Positions 1 to 7,572 of a stretch of DNA of 64,000 nt are shown here, piece by piece. The notes under the pieces were generated by a model, which searched no databases, was not told where the DNA came from, and worked only from the letters and a program-made list of their open reading frames with translations. The DNA is taken from the NCBI RefSeq assembly GCF_028690125.1, contig NZ_JAQVBV010000001.1:372001-436000 (forward strand), given 5' to 3'. Both the position numbers and the translations under genes were made by a program. Source of the stretch: Bacteroides sp. Its GTDB lineage: Bacteria; Bacteroidota; Bacteroidia; Bacteroidales; Bacteroidaceae. Every line of letters begins with the position of its first letter. The stretch's first letter is position 1.

Positions 1-720
1 CGGATAAATATACGGCAGTCCGAATTCGGCAAGAATAGCGTGCATTTCTGTTGTATTGTCGCCGGCTTTACCCAATATGTCAATCACCTGACCGATTGGA
101 TTCTTTGCTTTGTCCGGCCATTCGGTCACTTGTACGATAGCTTTGTCGCCTGTCTTTCCACCTTTCAGCTTCTCTTTCGGGATGAAAATATCGTTGGCAA
201 GCGTACGGTTTTCCGTTACCAGGAAAGCGTATGAATTGGCCACCTCCAATGTACCGACAAAGGTATCGTTGGCACGTTCCAGTATTTCGATAACTTCCCC
301 TTCAGCTTCTCTTCTTTTTCGTTTAGCATAGAATACGATCTTTACTTTATCGTTATTCATGGCATGAGCAGAGTTTCGTTCTGCAATGAAAACCGGTTCG
401 CCTCCTTCTTGGGGAATAAATGAATTCTTTCCATTGCTTTTACGTTGGAAAGTACCTGTCATTTCTGTTCCATGACTGTTCATACGGAACTGGCCTTTCT
501 CTATTTCGCTGATATAATCGTCATCTAGCAGATCGTGTAGAATATCTACGCACAACATCTTTTGCGGATGAGTTGTGAGATGTAACTCCGCAAAGATATG
601 TTTCATACTGAGTGTTTCGTTCGGTTTGGCATGGAAAAAGTCTATCAATAATTTGGCCAATTGTTTTTTTCCCATTCTTTTACCGGCCTTTTTTTCTTTT
701 TTTTCTTTCTTTTTCGCCAT
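1..720 (-). CDS. rnr: Ribonuclease R, N-terminal part (runs off window edge)
   Basis: The reading frame is open on the minus strand from an ATG at 718-720 to the window edge, about 240 codons. The N-terminus is very lysine-rich (MAKKKEKKEKKAGKRMGKK), followed by a winged-helix-like segment (LLIDFFHAKPNETLSMKHIF) and the first cold-shock/OB-like region (AERNSAHAMNNDKVKIVFYA). This order is that of RNase R, a 3'-5' exoribonuclease that degrades structured RNA in the cytoplasm. The catalytic RNB domain lies outside the window. The gene is divergent from the broken cation-efflux gene. RNase II is less likely because of the basic N-terminal extension and helix-turn-helix. Confidence 0.88.
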   Translation of the reverse strand, partial: MAKKKEKKEKKAGKRMGKKQLAKLLIDFFHAKPNETLSMKHIFAELHLTTHPQKMLCVDILHDLLDDDYISEIEKGQFRMNSHGTEMTGTFQRKSNGKNSFIPQEGGEPVFIAERNSAHAMNNDKVKIVFYAKRKRREAEGEVIEILERANDTFVGTLEVANSYAFLVTENRTLANDIFIPKEKLKGGKTGDKAIVQVTEWPDKAKNPIGQVIDILGKAGDNTTEMHAILAEFGLPYIYP

Positions 721-793
721 AATTGAATCATTCTAAATTACTATTGTTAATACAAAGTAAGTGATTAAATATCAATAATTCAAGATTTTCGCG

Positions 794-801
794 TACATTT
801 G
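794..801 (+). promoter_or_regulatory. Candidate -7 box for the cation-efflux remnant and downstream genes
   Basis: TACATTTG matches the Bacteroides primary-sigma -7 consensus TAnnTTTG and lies 26 bp before the ATG at 828. No convincing -33 TTG was found at the usual 19-21 bp spacing. The call rests on the -7 match and position only. Confidence 0.45.
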
Positions 802-827
802 CCAATATCTTATTGATAATATAACAA

Positions 828-1142
828 ATGGAAGATAAAAAGACTTCCCTCGAACGAGGAATTTATAAAGTCGCCGTGATTGGTAGTATCGTTAATTTTC
901 TGCTGTTTGTATTCAAGCTTATGGCAGGATTTATGCGTCATAGCGCTACTATGCTTGCAGATGCGGTGCACTTTTTGTCTGATTTTGTTACGGATTTAGT
1001 GGTTATAGTTTTTGTGGGGATTTCTAATAAGCCACAGAATAAGACCCATGACACATACTACGGTTACCGTTATTAAGCAAAAATTGAAGGGAATGTTTGG
1101 AGATGCGACATTAATCAATATTCATGTAGAACCTAAGAAATA
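828..1142 (+). pseudogene. Cation diffusion facilitator (CDF) transporter with large internal deletion
   Basis: The first 80 or so codons (828-1076) encode a typical CDF N-terminus: a cytoplasmic lead, a first membrane helix, then the metal-site region with LADAVHFLSDF and the KTHD stretch that normally continues into YGYGKYE. Here it reads HDTYYGYRY and stops at 1074. A second frame running from about 1058 to the TAG at 1140-1142 reads VIKQKLKGMFGDATLINIHVEPKK, which resembles the C-terminal end of the same family. CDF proteins are usually about 300 residues, so roughly 190 central residues, including the remaining membrane helices and most of the cytoplasmic domain, are missing and the frame is shifted. 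The remnant cannot form a working exporter. It ends 3 bp before the next ATG, so the original gene was probably first in this operon. Confidence 0.8.
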
Positions 1143-1145
1143 GGA

Positions 1146-2153
1146 ATGGAGAGTATTTTAATTACAGGTGCGAGTGGATTTATCGGCAGTTTCATAGTGG
1201 AGGAAGCATTGAAGCGTAAGTTCAACGTTTGGGCAGGAATGCGGTCTGCCAGTAGCAAGAAATATTTGAAGAACCGAAAGATTCACTTTCTGGAACTGGA
1301 CTTTACTCACCCGAATGAGCTTCGTGCCCAACTCTCAGGCTACAAAGGGACATACAATAAGTTTGATTATATTATCCACTGTGCCGGTGTCACCAAGTGT
1401 ATTGATTCGAAGGAATTCGATTACGTGAATTACCTACAGACGAAATATTTTATTGATACCTTGAAGGCGCTTAATATGATTCCCAAACAGTTTATCTATA
1501 TCAGTACGTTAAGTGTTTTTGGACCTGTGCGCGACGAAGATTATTCTCCTATTGAGGCAGAAGACACTCCAATGCCTAACACTGCGTATGGATTGAGTAA
1601 ACTCAAGGCTGAACTTTATATTCAAAGTATTCCCGGATTGCCATACGTTATATATCGTCCAACAGGAGTATATGGCCCTCGTGAAATGGATTATTTTCTG
1701 ATGGCAAAATCCATTCAACGGCATATGGACTTTTCTGTTGGTTTTCGCCGGCAAGACTTGACTTTTGTTTATATAAAAGATATTATTCAAGCTGTTTTTT
1801 TGGGAATAGAGAAAAAAGTAGTACGGAAAACTTATTTTCTTTCGGACGGTAAAGTATATCAAAGCCGTGCTTTTTCGAACTTAATTCAAAAAGAGTTGGG
1901 CAATCCGTTTGTTATTCGTATCAAATGTCCGTTAATTGTGCTAAAAGTTGTATCTTTGCTCGCTCAATTCATTGCTATGTGCTCAGGAAAGCGCAGTACA
2001 TTGAATTTGGATAAGTATAAGATAATGAAACAACGCAATTGGCAATGCGACATTACCCCTACGGTTGAGGAATTAGGGTATACTCCCGAATATGATTTGG
2101 AGAGAGGAGTCCGTGAAACGATTGCTTGGTATAAAAACGAAGGATGGCTTTAG
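1146..2153 (+). CDS. NAD(P)-dependent epimerase/dehydratase family oxidoreductase (extended SDR)
   Basis: The protein has 335 residues. The N-terminal nucleotide-binding motif is ITGASGFIGSF, and the SDR catalytic pair is Y148 and K152 in YGLSK, preceded by a serine-containing stretch (YISTLSVFG). These define an extended short-chain dehydrogenase with a Rossmann fold. The substrate cannot be read from the sequence. The next gene, a PAP2-type membrane protein, overlaps it by 10 bp, so the two are translationally coupled. Bacteroides 3-ketosphinganine/ceramide reductases are members of this broad family, so a lipid substrate is possible but unproven. Sugar-nucleotide epimerase or reductase activity is the alternative. 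Confidence 0.85.
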   Translation: MESILITGASGFIGSFIVEEALKRKFNVWAGMRSASSKKYLKNRKIHFLELDFTHPNELRAQLSGYKGTYNKFDYIIHCAGVTKCIDSKEFDYVNYLQTKYFIDTLKALNMIPKQFIYISTLSVFGPVRDEDYSPIEAEDTPMPNTAYGLSKLKAELYIQSIPGLPYVIYRPTGVYGPREMDYFLMAKSIQRHMDFSVGFRRQDLTFVYIKDIIQAVFLGIEKKVVRKTYFLSDGKVYQSRAFSNLIQKELGNPFVIRIKCPLIVLKVVSLLAQFIAMCSGKRSTLNLDKYKIMKQRNWQCDITPTVEELGYTPEYDLERGVRETIAWYKNEGWL

Positions 2154-3109
2154 ACTTATTTAAGCGCGTAGAAACCCGGAAAGGGTTGTTCGCAGTGGAG
2201 AAGATAACATTGATTTATAATCTGTTGACCTCCATCTTGATTCTGTTCCTGTTTCAACGAATGGACCATCCATGGCATATGTTGCTGGATAGGGCAATGA
2301 TTGCTATAGTGACTTTTCTGTTGATGTATCTTTATCGTTTGGCTCCCTGTAAGTTTTCGGCCTTTGTGCGCATCGTTATACAAATGAGTTTGTTGTCCTA
2401 TTGGTATCCCGATACTTTTGAGTTCAACCGTTTCTTTCCGAATCTGGATCATGTCTTTGCAACTACGGAACAGTTTATCTTTAATGGTCAGCCGGCAATC
2501 TGGTTCTGCCATACTTTTCCGCATTTATTGGTGAGTGAGGCTTTTAATATGGGATATTTCTTTTATTATCCGATGATTGTGGTGGTAGCTTTGTTCTATT
2601 TTATCTACAAATTCGATCTGTTTGAGAAGATGTCTTTCGTGTTGGTCACCTCATTCTTTATCTATTATCTTATTTATATTTTCATTCCGGTGGCAGGACC
2701 GCAATTTTATTTCCCCGCCATAGGAATAGAAAACGTAGCAAAAGGTACTTTCCCGGCTATCGGCGATTATTTCAATCTTCATCAGGAACTGTTGCCGGGA
2801 CCGGGTTATCAGCACGGATTCTTTTATAATCTTGTAGAGGGTTCCCAACAAGTAGGCGAACGTCCTACGGCTGCATTTCCCAGCTCTCATGTCGGTATTT
2901 CCACGATTCTGATGATTATGGCGTGGCGCGGAAGCAAGAAACTGTTTTATTGTTTGTTGCCTCTTTATATGTTGCTTTGTGGAGCTACCGTCTATATTCA
3001 GGCACATTATGTAATTGATGCCATTGTCGGCTTCTTCTCAGCCTTCGTGTTGTACGTGGTAGTAACCTGGATGTTTAAGAAGTGGTTTGCACAGCCTATG
3101 TTTAAATAG
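2144..3109 (+). CDS. PAP2-superfamily membrane phosphatase or phosphotransferase
   Basis: The 321-residue protein has several hydrophobic helices and the C-terminal PAP2 motifs: ERPTAAFPSSHVG (the PSSH motif) and, about 45 residues later, YVIDAIVG with its preceding histidine (AHYVID). Lipid phosphatases and inositol-phosphorylceramide/sphingolipid head-group transferases share this arrangement of six or so helices with the active site facing the periplasm. The start overlaps the end of the epimerase gene by 10 bp. The 3' end overlaps the convergent dusB by 8 bp. Whether it removes a phosphate from a lipid or transfers a head group cannot be decided from the sequence. Confidence 0.82.
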   Translation: MALDLFKRVETRKGLFAVEKITLIYNLLTSILILFLFQRMDHPWHMLLDRAMIAIVTFLLMYLYRLAPCKFSAFVRIVIQMSLLSYWYPDTFEFNRFFPNLDHVFATTEQFIFNGQPAIWFCHTFPHLLVSEAFNMGYFFYYPMIVVVALFYFIYKFDLFEKMSFVLVTSFFIYYLIYIFIPVAGPQFYFPAIGIENVAKGTFPAIGDYFNLHQELLPGPGYQHGFFYNLVEGSQQVGERPTAAFPSSHVGISTILMIMAWRGSKKLFYCLLPLYMLLCGATVYIQAHYVIDAIVGFFSAFVLYVVVTWMFKKWFAQPMFK

Positions 3110-4103
3110 GCTGCAAGTCTTGATTTTGTCTATTCGAAAGTATTTCCTCAAAGATACTGAAAAGGTCCTCTTTTGTTTCTGCCCGAAGCATGGCAATACG
3201 AGTATTGCGGAAATTCGGAATACCTTTAAATATAGGACTGGCAGCCAGATGGCGACGTACGTGCAGAATACCTCTGCGTTCATCGAGCAGATTTACGCTA
3301 TCGATCACTTCCTGACGAAGTATTTCCATGCAACAATCAAAGCTGAGTGTTGGCAATTCTTCTCCTGTTTGGAGATAATGTTTCATTTCTTTGAAGATCC
3401 AGGGCCGTCCGAAGCTGGCACGTCCGATCATGACTGCATCTACCCCATATCGGTCAAAGCATTCTTTGCAGCGTTGGGGAGTAGTCACATCTCCGTTGCC
3501 GATAATAGGAATATGCATCCTTGGATTATTCTTAACTTCGCCAATTAAGGTCCAGTCTGCTTCTCCGGTATACATTTGTGCACGGGTACGACCGTGGATA
3601 GTTAATGCCGCAATGCCGCAATCCTGTAACTGCTCTGCCAGATCAACGATAATCTTATTGCTTGCATCCCAGCCCAATCGGGTTTTTACAGTGACAGGTA
3701 TCTTGACTGCATCTACTACAGCGCGGGTAATCTCCAACATTTTGGGAATATTCTGCAACATTCCTGCACCTGCTCCCTTTCCTGCTACTCTTTTCACCGG
3801 ACATCCAAAGTTAATATCCAGAATATCCGGTTGTGCTTGCTCTACGATTTTGGCAGCCTCTACCATCGTTTCTGTATCTTTTCCGTATATCTGAATAGCA
3901 ACAGGACGTTCTGCATCACTGATGCTTAATTTCTGTGCGGTTTTGCTGACTGAACGAATAAGGGCGTCGCTGGATACAAATTCGGTGTATACCATGTCTG
4001 CACCGAACTTTTTGCACATCAGGCGAAAAGCGGGGTCGGTAACGTCCTCCATCGGGGCGAGTAATATAGGGTGTTCTCCCAGATCTATTTGACCTATCTC
4101 CAT
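3102..4103 (-). CDS. dusB: tRNA-dihydrouridine synthase (DusB type)
   Basis: The 333-residue protein starts MEIGQIDLGEHPILLAPMED, the FMN-binding TIM-barrel opening of Dus enzymes. It carries the catalytic cysteine C101 in NFGCPVK, the VTVKTRLGW strand, the ALTIHGRTR motif that contacts FMN and tRNA, and GNGDV and MIGRASFGRPWIF near the end of the barrel. A smaller helical C-terminal tRNA-binding domain follows. The enzyme reduces specific uridines in tRNA D-loops using NADPH. Its length is normal for the family. The gene is convergent with the PAP2 gene, overlapping by 8 bp, and divergent from the DUF2059 gene. Confidence 0.93.
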   Translation of the reverse strand: MEIGQIDLGEHPILLAPMEDVTDPAFRLMCKKFGADMVYTEFVSSDALIRSVSKTAQKLSISDAERPVAIQIYGKDTETMVEAAKIVEQAQPDILDINFGCPVKRVAGKGAGAGMLQNIPKMLEITRAVVDAVKIPVTVKTRLGWDASNKIIVDLAEQLQDCGIAALTIHGRTRAQMYTGEADWTLIGEVKNNPRMHIPIIGNGDVTTPQRCKECFDRYGVDAVMIGRASFGRPWIFKEMKHYLQTGEELPTLSFDCCMEILRQEVIDSVNLLDERRGILHVRRHLAASPIFKGIPNFRNTRIAMLRAETKEDLFSIFEEILSNRQNQDLQPI

Positions 4104-4134
4104 GAATAAAAATGAACTAATGGTTATTTCCCTG

Positions 4135-4163
4135 CAAAAATATGGAAAAAATACCTACTTTTG
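4135..4163. promoter_or_regulatory. Back-to-back -7 boxes for dusB (-) and the DUF2059 gene (+)
   Basis: On the minus strand, CAAAAATA at 4135-4142 is the complement of TATTTTTG (TAnnTTTG) and points to dusB, 31 bp from its ATG. On the plus strand, TACTTTTG at 4156-4163 also fits TAnnTTTG and lies 32 bp before the ATG at 4196. The two boxes sit in a 92-bp divergent gap. Confidence 0.55.
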
Positions 4164-4195
4164 TGTTTATTCATTCATTTAACTAATATGGAATT

Positions 4196-4654
4196 ATGAG
4201 AAAAGGTCTGTTTTTAGCGGTTCTAGGTATGATAATGCTGTTTGCAACTGCAACTTCGGTTTATGCACAAAGTGATGATAACAAGGAGTATAGAGATACA
4301 TTGGAAAAGATGATGAGTCTTTCCGGATCTTTGGAAATCACGAAAACGATGGTTCCGCAAATGATAAGTATGATGAAACAGTCTTCTCCGGGTACAGCGG
4401 ACGCTTTCTGGGATGATTTTGCTGCTAAATGGAAAACAAAATTTGCTGATAGAATGGTAGAACTCTATGTCCCTATCTATCAGAAATACCTGACTATAGA
4501 TGATTTGAAAGATCTTATCGCATTTTATGAGACTCCTATTGGAAAGAAATTGGCAGAAGCTACTCCTAAGATGACTATGGAAGGAATGCAGTTGGGACAG
4601 AAGATAGGTATGGAAATGGCGACTGAACTTCAGAATGAGTTGAAGGTACAGTAA
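4196..4654 (+). CDS. DUF2059 exported protein
   Basis: The 152-residue protein has a signal peptide (MRKGLFLAVLGMIMLFATATSVYAQ) with a probable cut after YAQ, so it is likely periplasmic. The C-terminal half has the DUF2059 pattern: helices ending in YQKYLTIDDLKDLIAFYETPIGKKL, then a lysine-rich TPKM segment. The biochemical function of this family is not known. The gene stands alone between dusB and the U32 gene with its own -7 box upstream. Confidence 0.85.
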   Translation: MRKGLFLAVLGMIMLFATATSVYAQSDDNKEYRDTLEKMMSLSGSLEITKTMVPQMISMMKQSSPGTADAFWDDFAAKWKTKFADRMVELYVPIYQKYLTIDDLKDLIAFYETPIGKKLAEATPKMTMEGMQLGQKIGMEMATELQNELKVQ

Positions 4655-4667
4655 GATAAATTAAGTC

Positions 4668-4695
4668 TTGGATACAGATAAACTTTGTACCTTTG
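4668..4695 (+). promoter_or_regulatory. Candidate promoter of the trhP-thioesterase-dprA run
   Basis: TACCTTTG at 4688-4695 fits the -7 box TAnnTTTG, with TTG at 4668-4670 about 17 bp upstream as a possible -33 element. It sits about 40 bp before the ATG at 4736. The position argues against using the TTG codon at 4685, which would place the start inside the promoter. Confidence 0.5.
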
Positions 4696-4735
4696 CACTT
4701 TCTTATCACATTTAAAAGATTATCTAACAGTACTG

Positions 4736-6019
4736 ATGAATATTACAGATTTTGAAATAATGGCGCCTGTCGGCTCACGTGAATCATTGTCTGCTGCCCT
4801 TCAGGCAGGAGCAGATTCTATTTATTTTGGTATAGAAAACCTGAATATGCGTGCCCGCTCCGCCAATACGTTTACTATTGATGATTTGCGCGAGATTGCA
4901 CAGACTTGCGATGCGCATGGAGTAAAGAGTTATCTGACTGTAAATACAATTATCTATGACAAGGATATTCCTTTGATGCATACTATTGTAGATGCAGCGA
5001 AGGAAGCCGGGATATCGGCAGTCATTGCAGCCGATGTGGCAGTGATGAATTATGCCCGTCAGATAGGACAGGAGGTGCATCTTTCTACTCAATTGAATAT
5101 ATCCAATGCCGAAGCATTAAAGTTTTATGCCCAATTTGCAGATGTAGTAGTCTTGGCCCGTGAATTGAATCTGGAACAGGTAGCCGAAATATACCGTCAG
5201 ATTCGTGAAGAGAATATCTGTGGTCCGAGCGGTGAACAACTTCGTATCGAGATGTTCTGTCATGGTGCCCTTTGCATGGCTGTTTCCGGTAAATGTTATC
5301 TATCTCTGCATGAAATGAACCATTCAGCCAATCGCGGTGCTTGTATGCAGGTATGCCGTCGTTCCTATACGGTTCGTGATAAAGAAACCGATGTAGAGCT
5401 GGATATTGATAATGAATATATCATGTCCCCCAAAGACTTGAAGACGATTCACTTTATGAATAAGATGATGGATGCGGGGGTACGTGTATTTAAGATAGAA
5501 GGTCGTGCCCGTGGTCCTGAATATGTGCGTACTGTTGTAGAATGCTATAAAGAGGCGATCAAATCATACGTGGAAGGGACCTTTACCGATGAGAAGACTG
5601 CTGCTTGGGATGAACGTCTGAAGACAGTATTCAATCGTGGCTTCTGGGATGGTTATTATCTGGGACAGCGTTTAGGAGAGTGGACCCGGAATTACGGTTC
5701 CGCTGCTACCGAACGTAAAATCTATGTAGGTAAAGGAGTTAAATATTTCTCCAATATCGGTGTATCTGAATTTTTGGTGGAGGCTGCCGAGGTCAGTGTA
5801 GGCGACAAACTGTTAATTACAGGACCAACTACGGGGGCTGTATTTATGACTCTGGATGAAGCACGTGTTGATCTGGAATCGGTGCAAACCGTAAAAAAAG
5901 GAGAACACTTCTCTATGAAGTCTGACCGCATACGTCCTAATGACAAACTATATAAATTGGTATCGACCGAAGAACTGAAGAAATTCAAAGGGCTTGATAT
6001 CGAACAGAAAAGAGGATAA
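4736..6019 (+). CDS. trhP: U32 peptidase-family protein, TrhP-type tRNA hydroxylation enzyme
   Basis: I chose the ATG at 4736 rather than an upstream TTG at 4685, because the earlier codon falls in the predicted promoter and the family start (FEIMAPVGSRESL) follows directly. The protein has about 427 residues. The peptidase U32 signature lies in IEMFCHGALCMAVSGKCYLS, with further cysteines in RGACMQVCRR that probably bind an iron-sulfur cluster. A C-terminal beta domain follows (VGDKLLITGPTTG). TrhP/YegQ-family members act in prephenate-dependent 5-hydroxyuridine formation at tRNA position 34. The family was once annotated as collagenase-like protease. It is followed after 3 bp by a thioesterase gene. 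Confidence 0.85.
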   Translation: MNITDFEIMAPVGSRESLSAALQAGADSIYFGIENLNMRARSANTFTIDDLREIAQTCDAHGVKSYLTVNTIIYDKDIPLMHTIVDAAKEAGISAVIAADVAVMNYARQIGQEVHLSTQLNISNAEALKFYAQFADVVVLARELNLEQVAEIYRQIREENICGPSGEQLRIEMFCHGALCMAVSGKCYLSLHEMNHSANRGACMQVCRRSYTVRDKETDVELDIDNEYIMSPKDLKTIHFMNKMMDAGVRVFKIEGRARGPEYVRTVVECYKEAIKSYVEGTFTDEKTAAWDERLKTVFNRGFWDGYYLGQRLGEWTRNYGSAATERKIYVGKGVKYFSNIGVSEFLVEAAEVSVGDKLLITGPTTGAVFMTLDEARVDLESVQTVKKGEHFSMKSDRIRPNDKLYKLVSTEELKKFKGLDIEQKRG

Positions 6020-6022
6020 GTA

Positions 6023-6433
6023 ATGATTCAGTATATTTATGAGTTGGAAATGAAGGTTCGCGATTACGAATGTGACCTTCAGGGTATTGTCAATAATGCC
6101 AACTATCAACACTATCTGGAACATACCCGTCATGAGTTTCTGACTTCAGTAGGTGTTAGCTTCGCTGCTCTCCATGAGCAGGGGGTTGATCCCGTAGTGG
6201 CGCGCATCAATATGGCTTTCAAGACTCCATTGAAAAGCGGGGATGAATTTATCTCAAAGCTATATATGAAGAAGGAAGGTATCAAGTACGTATTCTATCA
6301 GGATATTTTCCGGAAAAGTGATCATAAAGTAGTAGTGAAATCCACTGTTGAAACGGTATGTGTGGTAAACGGACGTTTGAGTGACAGCGAATTATTCGAC
6401 AATGTCTTTGCACCATACCTAAATGACCGCTGA
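6023..6433 (+). CDS. Hotdog-fold acyl-CoA thioesterase (4-hydroxybenzoyl-CoA thioesterase-like)
   Basis: The 136-residue single hotdog domain has the family pattern VRDYECDLQGIVNNANYQHYLEHTR, with the aspartate (D of YECDLQG) and asparagine region used by this class, then the long central helix. The expected role is hydrolysis of an acyl-CoA or acyl-ACP thioester in the cytoplasm; the chain is unknown. Its 3' end overlaps dprA by 11 bp and it follows trhP by 3 bp, so the three genes are probably one transcript. There is no obvious functional link to DNA uptake. Confidence 0.85.
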   Translation: MIQYIYELEMKVRDYECDLQGIVNNANYQHYLEHTRHEFLTSVGVSFAALHEQGVDPVVARINMAFKTPLKSGDEFISKLYMKKEGIKYVFYQDIFRKSDHKVVVKSTVETVCVVNGRLSDSELFDNVFAPYLNDR

Positions 6434-7544
6434 CGAAGAAGAACAGATTTATAGCATTGCCTTGACTATGGTGCCCGGTATCGGGCATATAGGGGCAAAG
6501 CGCTTGATAGATGGCATGAAAAATGCCACTGATGTATTTCGTTTCCGTAAGGACCTTCCCGATCGGTTGCCGGATATCAATGAACGTATCATAAAAGCCT
6601 TAGACTGCCCGCAAGCCATTGCCCGTGCCGAACAAGAGTTAGCATTTATTCGAAAGAATCGTATCCGTTGCCTGACGTTTACTGATGAAAACTATCCTTC
6701 CCGTCTTCGGGAGTGTGAGGATGCTCCTATTGTTCTTTTCTTTAAAGGTAACGCAGATTTAAATTCACTGCATATTATAAATATGGTGGGTACTCGCCAT
6801 GCTACTGAATATGGAACTCAAATTTGTGCTTCTTTTCTACGGGACTTGAAGATGCTTTGCCCGGATGTATTAGTGGTTAGCGGACTGGCTTATGGAATTG
6901 ATATTCATGCACATCGCGAAGCCTTGGCAAATGAATTATCTACGGTAGGTGTTCTGGCTCATGGGCTTGATCGTATTTATCCCTATGTACATCGGAAAAC
7001 AGCTATTGATATGCTCGATAAGGGAGGACTGCTAACCGAATTCCTTACCGAAACCAATCCGGATCGTCACAACTTTGTCAGCCGAAACCGTATTGTTGCC
7101 GGAATGTGTGATGCTACTATTGTTGTTGAGTCTGCTGAAAAGGGAGGCTCCCTAATTACTGCCGATCTTGCTGAGGGATATAATCGGGATTGTTTTGCTT
7201 TTCCGGGTCGTACGAATGATGAATACTCCAAGGGATGCAATCAGCTACTTCGTGATAATAAAGCTTCATTACTCCTTTCTGCCGAGGACTTGGTTAAAGC
7301 AATGGGATGGGCTGATGAATCCCGCCCTGTACGAGTAGAGGCTGTGCAGCGGAGTCTTTTTCTTGATTTGTCCGATGAAGAGCAAAAAGTAGTCAGTTTG
7401 TTGGAAAAACAGGGCGATTTACAGATCAATGCTTTAGCGGTAGAAACGGATATTCCCGTTCATAAGATGAGTGCCCTTCTTTTTGAGTTGGAGATGAAAG
7501 GAGTGATTCGTGTATTGGCCGGAGGAATGTATCAATTGTTATGA
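6423..7544 (+). CDS. dprA: DNA-processing protein DprA
   Basis: The 373-residue protein begins with a helix-hairpin-helix-like segment (LTMVPGIGHIGAKRLI). The Rossmann-like DprA/Smf domain follows, with MVGTRHATEYG, VVSGLAYGIDIHAHREAL, LAHGLDRIYP, FVSRNRIVAGMCDATIVVES, GGSLITADLA and FAFPGR. A short C-terminal winged-helix-like region completes it (LQINALAVETDIPVHKM). DprA binds single-stranded DNA and loads RecA during natural transformation. It is widespread in Bacteroides regardless of known competence. The start overlaps the thioesterase gene. Confidence 0.95.
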   Translation: MTADEEEQIYSIALTMVPGIGHIGAKRLIDGMKNATDVFRFRKDLPDRLPDINERIIKALDCPQAIARAEQELAFIRKNRIRCLTFTDENYPSRLRECEDAPIVLFFKGNADLNSLHIINMVGTRHATEYGTQICASFLRDLKMLCPDVLVVSGLAYGIDIHAHREALANELSTVGVLAHGLDRIYPYVHRKTAIDMLDKGGLLTEFLTETNPDRHNFVSRNRIVAGMCDATIVVESAEKGGSLITADLAEGYNRDCFAFPGRTNDEYSKGCNQLLRDNKASLLLSAEDLVKAMGWADESRPVRVEAVQRSLFLDLSDEEQKVVSLLEKQGDLQINALAVETDIPVHKMSALLFELEMKGVIRVLAGGMYQLL

Positions 7545-7572
7545 CTTTACTTATTAACCTAACATATTTAAA

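Noticed and set aside
828..1076. A small intact 82-residue membrane protein
   Set aside because: The sequence is clearly the CDF N-terminus, and the matching C-terminal end follows out of frame within 60 bp, so a deletion remnant is the better reading.
4685..4735. TTG start giving 17 extra residues on the U32-family protein
   Set aside because: The codon lies within the predicted -7 box region, and the family start follows the ATG at 4736.
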